Part shown: positions 44,597-52,951 of the stretch, piece after piece
How positions within the stretch are numbered: position 1 is the stretch's first letter
How the letters are laid out: the number at the start of each line of letters is the position of its first letter
Assembly: GCF_009746585.1 (NCBI RefSeq)
Contig: NZ_WRPO01000023.1
Coordinates: 1-60,160 of the forward strand
Direction: 5' to 3'
Source of the DNA: Novosphingobium aquimarinum
Lineage (GTDB): Bacteria > Pseudomonadota > Alphaproteobacteria > Sphingomonadales > Sphingomonadaceae
Length of the DNA: 60,160 nt
Made by a program: the position numbers and the translations under genes
Notes under the pieces: generated by a model
What the model saw: the letters and a program-made list of their open reading frames with translations, nothing else
Databases searched by the model: none
Told to the model about the DNA's origin: nothing

Positions 44597-45339
44597 CCTC
44601 TCGAAAAATCATCCGCAGCCTGGCCATGGGCACCGCGCTCGCCTTGGCGAGTACGAGCGCCTTGGTATCAACGCCTGCACACGCCCAGTTCGGCGGGATC
44701 GTTTACGATCCGTCCAATTACGCGCAGAACGTGCTGACTGCCGCGCGCACGCTCGAGCAGATCAACAACCAGATCCGCATGCTGCAGAACCAGGCGACGT
44801 CGCTCATCAACGAGGCGAAGAACCTTCAGAGCCTGCCGCTGACGATCGTGCAGCCCCTGCAGGACCAGATCCGGCAGACCCAGCAACTGCTGAATGAAGC
44901 CCAGCGCATCGCCTACGATGTCCGCACCATCGAGGGCGCTTTCGACCAGCATTACAAGAACGTACCGCTCGGTGCCTCGCAGCGGGCGATGGTCGAAGGC
45001 GCCGAGGCGCGCTGGCAAAACAGCGTGGTGGCTTTCGAAGATGCCCTCAAGGTCCAGGCGGGCACGGTTGCCAATATCGAAGGTTCGCGCGAAGCGCTCG
45101 GCAGCCTCGTTTCCGCAAGCCAGTCCGCCACGGGCGCCTTGCAGGCAGCACAGGCTGGCAACCAGCTGCTGGCATTGCAGGCCCGCCAGCTGGCCGACCT
45201 GACCGCCACGATCGCCGCTACTGGCCGGGCGCAGGCGCTCGATGCCGCCGAACGCGCGGCGGCCAAGGCACAGGCGCGCGAGCAGTTGAGGCGGTTTCTC
45301 GCTGTTCGTCCGCGCTATCTGCCCGGCGGATCGGACTGA
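44593..45339 (+). CDS. trbJ: TrbJ/VirB5 protein
   Basis: 248 residues from a GTG start. Signal peptide to about residue 32 (AHAQFG), then VYDPSNYAQNVLTAARTLEQINNQI (seen in parts), the TrbJ signature, and long helices. Minor pilus-tip component in the periplasm. Confidence 0.92.
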   Translation: MTSRKIIRSLAMGTALALASTSALVSTPAHAQFGGIVYDPSNYAQNVLTAARTLEQINNQIRMLQNQATSLINEAKNLQSLPLTIVQPLQDQIRQTQQLLNEAQRIAYDVRTIEGAFDQHYKNVPLGASQRAMVEGAEARWQNSVVAFEDALKVQAGTVANIEGSREALGSLVSASQSATGALQAAQAGNQLLALQARQLADLTATIAATGRAQALDAAERAAAKAQAREQLRRFLAVRPRYLPGGSD

Positions 45340-45345
45340 TCCGCG

Positions 45346-45672
45346 ATGGACACCAAGCTCCTCGCGCGCATCGGTGCCGTTGTGTTCGTCGGTCTCGCCA
45401 TCGCGACGACGATCGTCCAGCTGCGCGAGGAGCCCGCGCCGGTGCGGCAAGCTGACCGGCGCATATGGGTGCCCGACGGTGATCCGCTGCCAGCACAGCT
45501 GAGGGCTTGCGCTCAAATGGGCGAACTGGCGCTGTCCTCGCCCGATTGCCGCGCGGCCTGGGCCGAAAAACGCCGCCGCTTCTTCGGCGTCGATCACCCC
45601 GAGGCTTATTCCGGGATCGGCGACAGGGCGCTGCCTGAGTCCTTTTCCCGCGAAGCGAGAGGAGAGAACTGA
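45346..45672 (+). CDS. TrbK-alt-like putative entry-exclusion protein
   Basis: 108 residues. One N-terminal membrane helix (ARIGAVVFVGLAIATTIVQL) followed by a periplasmic part with two or three cysteines (RACAQMGELALSSPDCRAAW). Position between trbJ and trbL is that of trbK; the sequence fits the alternative TrbK family that is often annotated as entry exclusion. It overlaps neither neighbour. Confidence 0.75.
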   Translation: MDTKLLARIGAVVFVGLAIATTIVQLREEPAPVRQADRRIWVPDGDPLPAQLRACAQMGELALSSPDCRAAWAEKRRRFFGVDHPEAYSGIGDRALPESFSREARGEN

Positions 45673-45673
45673 C

Positions 45674-46987
45674 ATGGGCGGCACCGGTGTTGTCGATCGC
45701 TTCCTCGCGATCTTCTCGCAATATATCGACAGCGGCTTCGGGCTGCTTTCTGGCGAGGTCGCCTTTATCGCGACCACGCTGATCGTGATCGATGTCACGC
45801 TCGCCGCCCTGTTCTGGAGCTGGGGCGCGAACGACGACATCATCGCCCGGCTCGTCAAGAAGACGCTTTTCGTCGGAATCTTTGCCTACATCATCGGCAA
45901 CTGGAGCGCGCTCGCCAATATCGTGTTCAACAGCTTTGCCGGGCTAGGCCTGAAGGCGAGCGGCTCGGGGCTTGGCGCGAGCGATCTGTTGCAGCCGGGA
46001 CGGGTGGCGCAAGTAGGCATCGATGCCGCCTGGCCGCTGCTCGAATCGATTGCCGATCTGATGGGCTATGTCGGCTTCTTCGAGAATTTTCTGCAGATCA
46101 TCATCCTGCTCGTCGCCTGGGCGATTGTCATCATCGCCTTCTTCATTCTCTCCATCCAGCTGTTCGTCACCCTGATCGAGTTCAAACTGACGACCTTGGC
46201 GGGTTTCGTGCTCATTCCCTTTGGACTGTTCGGCAAGACCGCCTTCCTTGCCGAACGTGTGCTCGGCAATGTGGTCTCCTCGGGGATCAAGGTTCTCGTT
46301 CTCGCCGTCATCATCGGCATCGGTTCGACGCTCTTCGCCGAATTCACCGGCGCCATCCCCGGCGAGCCGACCATCGAGGATGCGCTGGCCATCGTGCTCG
46401 CCAGCCTCACCCTGCTTGGTCTGGGCATTTTCGGGCCGGGGATCGCCAATGGCATTGTCGCGGGCGGTCCGCAGCTCGGTGCAGGCGCTGCCGCAGGCAC
46501 CGCGCTTCTTGCAGGCGGTGCTGCGGTTGGCGGCGTGGCCGGTGCCAAACTTGCGGGCGGCGCGGTCGCCAGTGCTGCCTCTTCCGTCGCGCGAGGCACC
46601 TCGCGCGCTGCCGGAGGTGCGACCATGGCCTATGCCACCGGTTCGGCGGGCAAGAGCGGCGGCGCCGCGGTTGCAAGCGGAATGGCGGGTGTTGGCCGCG
46701 CAGCAGGCGGTGCCGCCATGTCGCCGCTACGCAAAGCGGCAGACAGCGCCAGGAGCAATTTCCGCGACGGGGCGCGTGCGTCGGTCGGGAACATGGGTGG
46801 CCGCATCGTGCCCGCTCACGGTGCTTCGTCACCGGATCCGGAACAGACGAACGGCCCGCCGGCCTGGGCGCGGTCCATGAAGCACAGGCAGAGCCTGGGG
46901 CACTCGGCCTCGCTTGCCGCGCACACCGTGCGCTCCGGTGATGGCCACGGTGCAGGCGCTTCCATCGACACCAAAGAGAAGGATTAG
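45674..46987 (+). CDS. trbL: TrbL/VirB6 membrane protein
   Basis: 437 residues. Opens with GVVDRFLAIFSQYIDSGFG; five to six helices up to about residue 290, then an Ala/Gly/Ser-rich low-complexity tail ending in a His/basic segment. Polytopic channel component. Six bases before trbF. Confidence 0.93.
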   Translation: MGGTGVVDRFLAIFSQYIDSGFGLLSGEVAFIATTLIVIDVTLAALFWSWGANDDIIARLVKKTLFVGIFAYIIGNWSALANIVFNSFAGLGLKASGSGLGASDLLQPGRVAQVGIDAAWPLLESIADLMGYVGFFENFLQIIILLVAWAIVIIAFFILSIQLFVTLIEFKLTTLAGFVLIPFGLFGKTAFLAERVLGNVVSSGIKVLVLAVIIGIGSTLFAEFTGAIPGEPTIEDALAIVLASLTLLGLGIFGPGIANGIVAGGPQLGAGAAAGTALLAGGAAVGGVAGAKLAGGAVASAASSVARGTSRAAGGATMAYATGSAGKSGGAAVASGMAGVGRAAGGAAMSPLRKAADSARSNFRDGARASVGNMGGRIVPAHGASSPDPEQTNGPPAWARSMKHRQSLGHSASLAAHTVRSGDGHGAGASIDTKEKD

Positions 46988-46993
46988 CTTTCA

Positions 46994-47674
46994 ATGTTCA
47001 AACGGCCTTCGATCCGCTACGCAAAAACGCCTCAAGCAGAGACGCCCTACCAGCGCGCGGCGCAGGTCTGGGACGAACGCATCGGTTCCGCGCGCGTCCA
47101 GGCAAAGAGCTGGCGCTACGCCTTTTTCGGCGCCCTCGGCCTGTCGGCAGCGCTGACGGGCGGGCTCGTGTGGCAGAATGCGCGCGGCACCATCGTGCCC
47201 TGGGTGGTCGAGGTCGATAGGCTCGGCGAGGCCCGCACCGTCGCTCCTGCCGCTGCGGATTACGAGCCGACCGATCCGCAGATCGCCTTTCACCTCGCCC
47301 GGTTTATCGAGCATGTCCGCGCTATCCCCGACGATCCGATTGTGGTGCGCGAGAACTGGCTCAGAGCCTACCAGTTCGCCAGCGACAAGGGCGCCTTGGC
47401 GCTCAACGATTATGCGCGGGCCAACGACCCGTTCGCGGCAATCGGCCGCGAACAGGTTGCGGTCGATGTCACCAGCGTGATCCGAGCCTCGCCGCGCAGC
47501 TTCCGCGTGGCCTGGGTCGAGCGGCGCTACCGCGACGGCGCGCTCGCCGAAACCACTCGCTGGACCGCTATCCTCGGCGTTGCCGTCCAGCCTCCCAGAA
47601 CGCCCGACGCGCTCACCAGCAATCCGCTCGGGATCTTCGTCACCTCGATCAACTGGTCAAAGGAGCTTGGCTGA
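46994..47674 (+). CDS. trbF: TrbF/VirB8 protein
   Basis: 226 residues. Cytoplasmic N-terminus with NPYQ-like ETPYQRAAQVWDERIGSARVQ in pieces, one membrane helix (FFGALGLSAALTGGLVW, about 40-56) and a periplasmic NTF2-like domain ending in GIFVTSINWSKELG. Stop overlaps the trbG start. Confidence 0.93.
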   Translation: MFKRPSIRYAKTPQAETPYQRAAQVWDERIGSARVQAKSWRYAFFGALGLSAALTGGLVWQNARGTIVPWVVEVDRLGEARTVAPAAADYEPTDPQIAFHLARFIEHVRAIPDDPIVVRENWLRAYQFASDKGALALNDYARANDPFAAIGREQVAVDVTSVIRASPRSFRVAWVERRYRDGALAETTRWTAILGVAVQPPRTPDALTSNPLGIFVTSINWSKELG

Positions 47675-48675
47675 TGACGCACTTACTTCAATTCTCCCGT
47701 CCGGCGCTGCTCGCAGCCGGCGTTCTACTCCTTGCCGGATCGCCCGCGTCAGCGACGCCTGCGCCGCAGGCCCGGGCCGCATCGCGGGCGATCACCGCCT
47801 TCGACCTCGCCGATGCATCCCGCCTTGTTCAGGCCATTGCATATGCCAACACCCCCTCGCGGCAGGCCTCCCCCACTGCCGCGCGCCGCTCCCCTGCCTC
47901 TGACCCCGCCCCTGATCCTCAGAGCCATGTGGGAGCGGCGAACGAGGCCGCCAGGATCGAACCGGACAATGCCGGATTTGACAATGCCATCCAGCGCTAT
48001 GCCTATCGCGAAGGTGCGTTGTTCCAGGTCTACGCCAAACCCGGGCAGGTGACCGACATCGCCTTGCAGGAGGGCGAAACGCTGGTCGGCCCCGGGCCGG
48101 TCGCTGCAGGTGATACCGTGCGCTGGATGATCGGCGACACGCTGAGCGGCTCGGGAGCGACGCAGCGGGTGCATATCCTTATCAAACCGACGCGGCCCGA
48201 CATCGCCACCAATCTGGTCATCAATACCGACCGCCGCACCTATCATATCGAACTGCGCGCCAATCCGGACATCTATATGGCCTCGGTCAGCTGGTCCTAT
48301 CCGGCAGACGAACTGATCGCGCTGCGCCTTGAAGAAGAGCGAGCGGCGCGAGCCACACCAGTCGCCGACGGGTTCACGCTTGAGGCGCTCAATTTCGATT
48401 ACCGCATCTCGGGTGACAAGCCTGACTGGCGCCCGCTACGGGTCTTCGACGACGGACAGCGGACCCTGGTCGAGTTTCCACCCGATATCGCCCGGGGCGA
48501 AATGCCGCCATTTTTCGTGGTTGGCGCCGGTGGCGCAGCCGAGCTGGTCAATTACCGGGTCTCCGGGCGCTATCTCATCGTCGACCGCCTCTTCCACAAG
48601 GCCGAACTGCGCCTCGGTGCCGGTCGCAGACAGGTCCGCGTGAAGATTGAAAACCGCAAGAGGGGGCGGTCGTGA
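47674..48675 (+). CDS. trbG: TrbG/VirB9 protein
   Basis: 333 residues. Signal peptide (to about 28), an Ala/Pro-rich linker with an unusually Pro-rich stretch (about 60-90) and the VirB9/CagX domain (ALFQVYAKPGQVTDIALQEGE in pieces; RTYHIELRANPDIYMASVSW). Outer-membrane core protein with TrbI. Stop overlaps the trbI GTG. Confidence 0.93.
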   Translation: MTHLLQFSRPALLAAGVLLLAGSPASATPAPQARAASRAITAFDLADASRLVQAIAYANTPSRQASPTAARRSPASDPAPDPQSHVGAANEAARIEPDNAGFDNAIQRYAYREGALFQVYAKPGQVTDIALQEGETLVGPGPVAAGDTVRWMIGDTLSGSGATQRVHILIKPTRPDIATNLVINTDRRTYHIELRANPDIYMASVSWSYPADELIALRLEEERAARATPVADGFTLEALNFDYRISGDKPDWRPLRVFDDGQRTLVEFPPDIARGEMPPFFVVGAGGAAELVNYRVSGRYLIVDRLFHKAELRLGAGRRQVRVKIENRKRGRS

Positions 48676-49850
48676 ACGAGGAAAGCAAGACCGAGCCGCC
48701 ACCCGATGCCGAAAGTATCGTTCAATTGCGCGGGGAAGGGCCGCGCGTGGTCAGGCTGTCGCGCAAAGCTATCGGCATTGCCAGCGCCGCGGGTCTGACC
48801 GTCCTTGGCGGTATATTGCTCTACGGCCTGCAGCCGCCCTCACAGGACAGCGGCGAAGAGCTGGTGAACACCGACGGGATCGCTGTGGCAGACGGGCTTG
48901 CCGCAGCCCCGGCGGACTATTCCCAGGTTCCGAGGTTAGGGCCACCGCTGCCGGGCGATCTCGGTCAACCGATCCTCGAGGCGCAGGATCGCGGTGCTAT
49001 TGCCGCGCTGCCCCCTGTCGGCGCCCCGCCTCCGGTCCCGCCCCAGCGGGCGGCGCCGAGCCCTGAAGAAATAGAGCGCGAACGCCTAGAACAGGAACGC
49101 GAGGCGGCGCGCGGCAGCCGCCTGTTTTTCGGCGGCGGGACACAAGCTGCCAGTTCTGGTCCGGCAGCTTCGGGGGCTGGACCACAACCGGCAGTACCAT
49201 TTCAGCCCTCCGTCTCGACCGCGCGGGCAAGTTTTCTCCAACAGCCTGCCGAGACGCGGACAGCGTCCGTGCAGCGGCTTGAGGCGGTGCCATCTGGCGC
49301 GCTGCTTCAGGCCGGGTCGATCATTCCGGCAGCGCTGATCACCGGCATCCGCTCAGACCAGCCCGGCCTCGTGACCGCGCAGGTTACCGAGAATATCTAT
49401 GACAGCCTGACCGGACGGCATCTTCTGATCCCGCAGGGTGCGCGCCTGATCGGTGAGTACGAATCCGATGTCGGGTTCGGGCAACGCCGGGTGCTGCTGG
49501 CCTGGAACAGGCTCATCCTGCCTGATGGTCGCTCGATTGTGCTCGATCGCCAGCCAGTCGCCGATCCCTCGGGCTATGCCGGACTGGAAGACGGCGTCGA
49601 TTACCATTGGGGCGGTGTCGTCAAGGCGGCGCTCGTTTCCACTTTGCTCGGGATTGGTGGCGAACTCGGCGCAGGTGGAGATGATGATCTGCTGCGCGCT
49701 GTTCGCCGCGGCAGTCAGGACAGCATCAATCGCGCTGGCGAGCAGGTGATTGCACGCGAGCTCGATATCCGCCCGACGCTGACGATCCGCCCCGGCTTTC
49801 CCGTGCGGGTGCTGGTGACGCGCGATATCGTGCTGGAGGGTGGAGCATGA
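48672..49850 (+). CDS. trbI: TrbI/VirB10 protein
   Basis: 392 residues from a GTG start. Short cytoplasmic N-terminus, one helix (IGIASAAGLTVLGGILLYGL), Pro-rich periplasmic linker, and the TrbI domain (IIPAALITGIRSDQPGLVTAQV, LIPQGARLIGEYES, GFPVRVLVTRDIVL). Spans both membranes. Stop overlaps the next gene. Confidence 0.94.
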   Translation: MNEESKTEPPPDAESIVQLRGEGPRVVRLSRKAIGIASAAGLTVLGGILLYGLQPPSQDSGEELVNTDGIAVADGLAAAPADYSQVPRLGPPLPGDLGQPILEAQDRGAIAALPPVGAPPPVPPQRAAPSPEEIERERLEQEREAARGSRLFFGGGTQAASSGPAASGAGPQPAVPFQPSVSTARASFLQQPAETRTASVQRLEAVPSGALLQAGSIIPAALITGIRSDQPGLVTAQVTENIYDSLTGRHLLIPQGARLIGEYESDVGFGQRRVLLAWNRLILPDGRSIVLDRQPVADPSGYAGLEDGVDYHWGGVVKAALVSTLLGIGGELGAGGDDDLLRAVRRGSQDSINRAGEQVIARELDIRPTLTIRPGFPVRVLVTRDIVLEGGA

Positions 49851-50083
49851 CCCGGCTCAAACTCTCCGACATCACCGATGGCAAGCCTGTAAAGTTAACG
49901 ATCGAAATCCCTGCCCGGCTCCATCGCCGGCTGATCGAATATGGGACCGTGCTCAATGGCGGGGTATCAGAGGGTGCGCCTGTGCCTGAGCTGCTTATTC
50001 CGCCGATGATCGAGCGCTTTGTTGCAAGTGACCGGGATTTTGCCAAGGCACGCAGAGGATCGCGCGCACTATCCAAACAATAA
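49847..50083 (+). CDS. DUF2274 protein
   Basis: 78 residues: LKLSDITDGKPVKLTIEIPA and the C-terminal LIPPMIERFVASDRDFAKAR are the DUF2274 pattern, which looks like a ribbon-helix-helix. It closes trb operons in this element family. Role unknown. Confidence 0.88.
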   Translation: MTRLKLSDITDGKPVKLTIEIPARLHRRLIEYGTVLNGGVSEGAPVPELLIPPMIERFVASDRDFAKARRGSRALSKQ

Positions 50084-50215
50084 GCACCTACAATATCGGA
50101 ACTTTTTCTGGTTCTTCCAAGCCATCCTTACTTGCGAAATGCACACGTAGGTAGAATTGCGCTGTTTCCGCGTGCATGATTGGCCTTATCGTGAAGTAGC
50201 GAACGCATATTCCTA

Positions 50216-50300
50216 GCGACCGGGTGGCGACACGCATGTCCAGGCGAAAAGCTAAAAGTGTCGATACACTCGCCAACGGGTGTTTCCATCACCCGGTCGC
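50216..50300. repeat. 11-base perfect inverted repeat upstream of the lasso precursor
   Basis: GCGACCGGGTG at 50216-50226 and its exact complement CACCCGGTCGC at 50290-50300, with 63 bases between. A smaller hairpin (CGGGTG-tttccat-CACCCG) uses the right arm. It lies at the junction between the trb operon and the lasso cluster. It could end the trb transcript, mark an insertion boundary or be an operator. The interval 50084-50412 has no gene. Confidence 0.55.
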
Positions 50301-50319
50301 ATCTTCGACCACACTGTAT

Positions 50320-50336
50320 TTATAATTCCATTATAA
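50320..50336 (+). promoter_or_regulatory. Perfect AT-rich dyad containing a TATAAT box before the lasso precursor
   Basis: TTATAAT-TCC-ATTATAA. TATAAT at 50321-50326 could be a -10 box, but no good -35 box is found 16-18 bases upstream, which would fit a promoter that needs an activator or a repressor-covered dyad. Confidence 0.45.
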
Positions 50337-50412
50337 GTTGGTCTGAATTCCGCTCCGCGCTCACTCTCCACTTGCGACGTCCGAGTCGCGATACCAACCA
50401 CAGGAGTGAATC

Positions 50413-50550
50413 ATGAAGGAGTTCGACCATAACCAGAATGAGGTTATCGACCTCGGCAAGGCCTCGGTTGAGACCAAGGGCGCCGTCGGTTTCTACATCG
50501 ACGCCAGCGGCGGGCAATTGGCCAACAGCCCGGGCCTGCTCGACGAATAA
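50413..50550 (+). CDS. Lasso-peptide precursor
   Basis: 45 residues; ATG with GGAG eight bases upstream. The leader (residues 1-22) ends in VIDLGKASVETK, with the conserved Thr at position -2 that proteobacterial lasso maturases require. The predicted core is 23 residues starting at Gly23, GAVGFYID..., so an isopeptide ring of eight residues between Gly1 and Asp8 is expected, with a 15-residue loop and tail ending in LLDE. It is too short for most gene callers. It is followed by B and C genes, then the isopeptidase and receptor on the other strand. Confidence 0.9.
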   Translation: MKEFDHNQNEVIDLGKASVETKGAVGFYIDASGGQLANSPGLLDE

Positions 50551-50612
50551 GTCCTCGGCGGGCCGTGCGGCGCAATCCTGCCGCGCGACCCGCCGATTCG
50601 GGCTCCCAATCG

Positions 50613-51227
50613 ATGGATCTCCACCGCGAAGGACTGGCGTGGCGCATTTTGGATGGCCAGCTCCTATTTCTCGATGTTTCCAACGATCGCTACTTTCGGT
50701 TGTCGGATGACGAAAATCGCAGATGTCTCGAAAAACTTGGCCGGTATCCCGAGAAGCAATGGCACCAACCGAGCAGCCTCGCCCGGCCTGCGGACTGGAC
50801 CGTCCCAGAACAATCGAGCCCGGCAATCGCCGAGCACACCTTTAGTCTGCCCGCAGTCGCGAGAGCGCTTTGGATGCAACGCCGCGTTGAAGCGCGGCTC
50901 GCGAAACACTCTTTGGCGCTGGTCCTTTCCCAATTACGGAGCGTTGTCGAATCCAGGTCGGAAAGCCAATTCGAGATCAGTGAGAAGGGACGCAGGTGTA
51001 TCGGGGCTTTTGAGGATGCACGATTGTTGCGCACCGCTGCGGACCGGTGTCTTTCGCGCTCCATCGCTCTCGCGACTTGTCTTGCCGCATATGGCGACCG
51101 GGCGCGGATCGTCATCGGCGTCCATACACCCCCTTTTGCAGCACACTGCTGGACGCAGCACCGAGACACGGTCTTGAACGACAGTGTCGAAGAAGTGCTC
51201 CGCTATGAACCAATTCTTGTCGTATGA
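50613..51227 (+). CDS. Lasso-peptide B protein (RRE plus leader peptidase)
   Basis: About 204 residues from the ATG at 50613; a GTG at 50565 would add 16 residues without homology. Residues 1-80 are a PqqD-like leader-recognition domain (LLFLDVSNDRYFRLSDDE). The C-terminal half is a transglutaminase-like cysteine protease with C146 (ADRCLSRS), H178 (FAAHCW) and D190 (VLNDSVE). Fusion of both parts in one chain is normal in Proteobacteria. It removes the leader. Overlaps the C gene by four bases (ATGA). Confidence 0.88.
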   Translation: MDLHREGLAWRILDGQLLFLDVSNDRYFRLSDDENRRCLEKLGRYPEKQWHQPSSLARPADWTVPEQSSPAIAEHTFSLPAVARALWMQRRVEARLAKHSLALVLSQLRSVVESRSESQFEISEKGRRCIGAFEDARLLRTAADRCLSRSIALATCLAAYGDRARIVIGVHTPPFAAHCWTQHRDTVLNDSVEEVLRYEPILVV

Positions 51228-52951
51228 GACCGCTACGTTTTGTTCTTGCGGTTCCTCATGGCGCGAACGGCCAAATCTTGCCGTCAATCGTTGCAACCCC
51301 GGGTCAGGTTTGTTCCGATGTCGCGGCCTTGTGGTGTGACAGCGAAACGCCCTGCCATTTCCTGAACCGACAGTGCTGCCTGATCGGGATCGCTTTTTCC
51401 CGAACGACATATCGCCGCGTGCGCGCCGCCGAGGAACTCGGGTTGGCCCCGGCCGAAGCCGAGGAGGCCGCCAAGCATCTCGTCGCCAACGTCTGGGGTG
51501 GATATGTCGCCATCCTAGGCGATTGGAGCAATGGGCCAATGGGTGTGCTGGTCGATCCTTCCGGACTCTTGCCCGTTTACCTTCTCTCCACATCCGATCA
51601 CGTCATACTGACCAGTGACCCGCTCCTGATTGCGGAAGCGGGAGGATTGGAGACGCCGGTTTCGTACCCGGCGCTGCACGCGCACCTGCTACGGCCTGAA
51701 CAACGCCACCGGAAAACGTGTCTTGAGGGAATTGACGAACTCGCGCCTGGATCGCTGCATTTACTCGCGCGCCAGGGTTTGCAGATCCGTAGGATATGGC
51801 ATGCAACCGACTTTCTCCCACGAATGCCGATCCCGGCATTCACGGATTACGCCGCGCAACTGAAGGAGCTCGGCGCCGCAGTGCTGCAAAGCTGGAGCGG
51901 CATGTTTGGAAGAGCAAGCGTAGCGGCATCGGGCGGCGTCGATTCGTCATTCATTTGCGCTGCTCTGGCCCATTCGGGCGAACGCTTCGATTGCGTTACT
52001 CTCGCCACTCCGGATCCGTCCGGCGACGAGCGCATATACGCCAATCGCGTGGCGGAATGGTTCGGGGTTCGGTGTGTCGAACGGATATACGACCCGGCGT
52101 TTTACGATCCTTCGAGGTCTTCCTCCCGCGGGTTGCCGCGACCGGCCCGACGTTCATTCCAGCACATTCTTGACGCCTTGCTTGTCGATGCGATGGCGGA
52201 CCTCGGCGCCTCGGTCATCTACGATGGCAACGGAGGCGACAATCTGTTCTGTTTCCTCCATTCCTCTGCGCCGGTAGCCGACCGGCTGGCAGCGGAGGGT
52301 CTGGGGACAGGCGTGCTGCGCTCCCTGATTGACATGTGCCATATCACCGGATGCTCGGTCCCCACCATGGTCGCCGCAGTTCTTCGCAGACGGCTTGGTA
52401 AGGGAACGAGGGAAAGCTGGCCGGTCGATGCGAGTCTGCTTACCTGCGGAACTGACGCTGCGTACAGCGAGCCACTCGTGCCCTGGCTGAGTCCTCTAGG
52501 GATCTCAGGTTCGGGAAAACGCGACCATATGGTCCTGATCATGCGGGCACAGAACCACATTCATGGACTGGCCGCCGGCCCGCCTCGATTTTCGCCACTA
52601 ATGAGTCAGCCGCTCATGGAGTTTTGTCTCGGTGTTCCGACTTGGATATGGGCACACGGCGGCAGGAACCGCGCTTTGGCCCGGGCGGCATTCGCACAGG
52701 AATTGCCGCCTGCCGTGCTGGCCAGAACATCGAAGGCCGGACCCGACAGCTTCGTAAGGCAAATTTTCGCCCTGAACCGAAATTCGATCGCCGAGCGCTT
52801 GCTGGATGGGTTGCTCGCCGCGAACGGGGTAATCGACCGCCATGCCGTGGAAGCCGCGCTGCGCACTGATGAACGAGACGACAACAGCATGTTCGGTCGC
52901 ATACTTGACCTGCTCGAAGCCGAGAATTGGGCTCGCTCATGGACCCGCTAA
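51224..52951 (+). CDS. Lasso-peptide C protein (asparagine-synthase-like macrolactam synthetase)
   Basis: 575 residues. N-terminal glutamine-amidotransferase-like domain without a Cys2 nucleophile, then the AMP-forming synthetase domain with ASGGVDSSFICAAL (about 235-248) and YDGNGGDNLF. It adenylates the Asp8 side chain and closes the ring. Its last 15 bases overlap the convergent isopeptidase gene. Confidence 0.9.
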   Translation: MRPLRFVLAVPHGANGQILPSIVATPGQVCSDVAALWCDSETPCHFLNRQCCLIGIAFSRTTYRRVRAAEELGLAPAEAEEAAKHLVANVWGGYVAILGDWSNGPMGVLVDPSGLLPVYLLSTSDHVILTSDPLLIAEAGGLETPVSYPALHAHLLRPEQRHRKTCLEGIDELAPGSLHLLARQGLQIRRIWHATDFLPRMPIPAFTDYAAQLKELGAAVLQSWSGMFGRASVAASGGVDSSFICAALAHSGERFDCVTLATPDPSGDERIYANRVAEWFGVRCVERIYDPAFYDPSRSSSRGLPRPARRSFQHILDALLVDAMADLGASVIYDGNGGDNLFCFLHSSAPVADRLAAEGLGTGVLRSLIDMCHITGCSVPTMVAAVLRRRLGKGTRESWPVDASLLTCGTDAAYSEPLVPWLSPLGISGSGKRDHMVLIMRAQNHIHGLAAGPPRFSPLMSQPLMEFCLGVPTWIWAHGGRNRALARAAFAQELPPAVLARTSKAGPDSFVRQIFALNRNSIAERLLDGLLAANGVIDRHAVEAALRTDERDDNSMFGRILDLLEAENWARSWTR

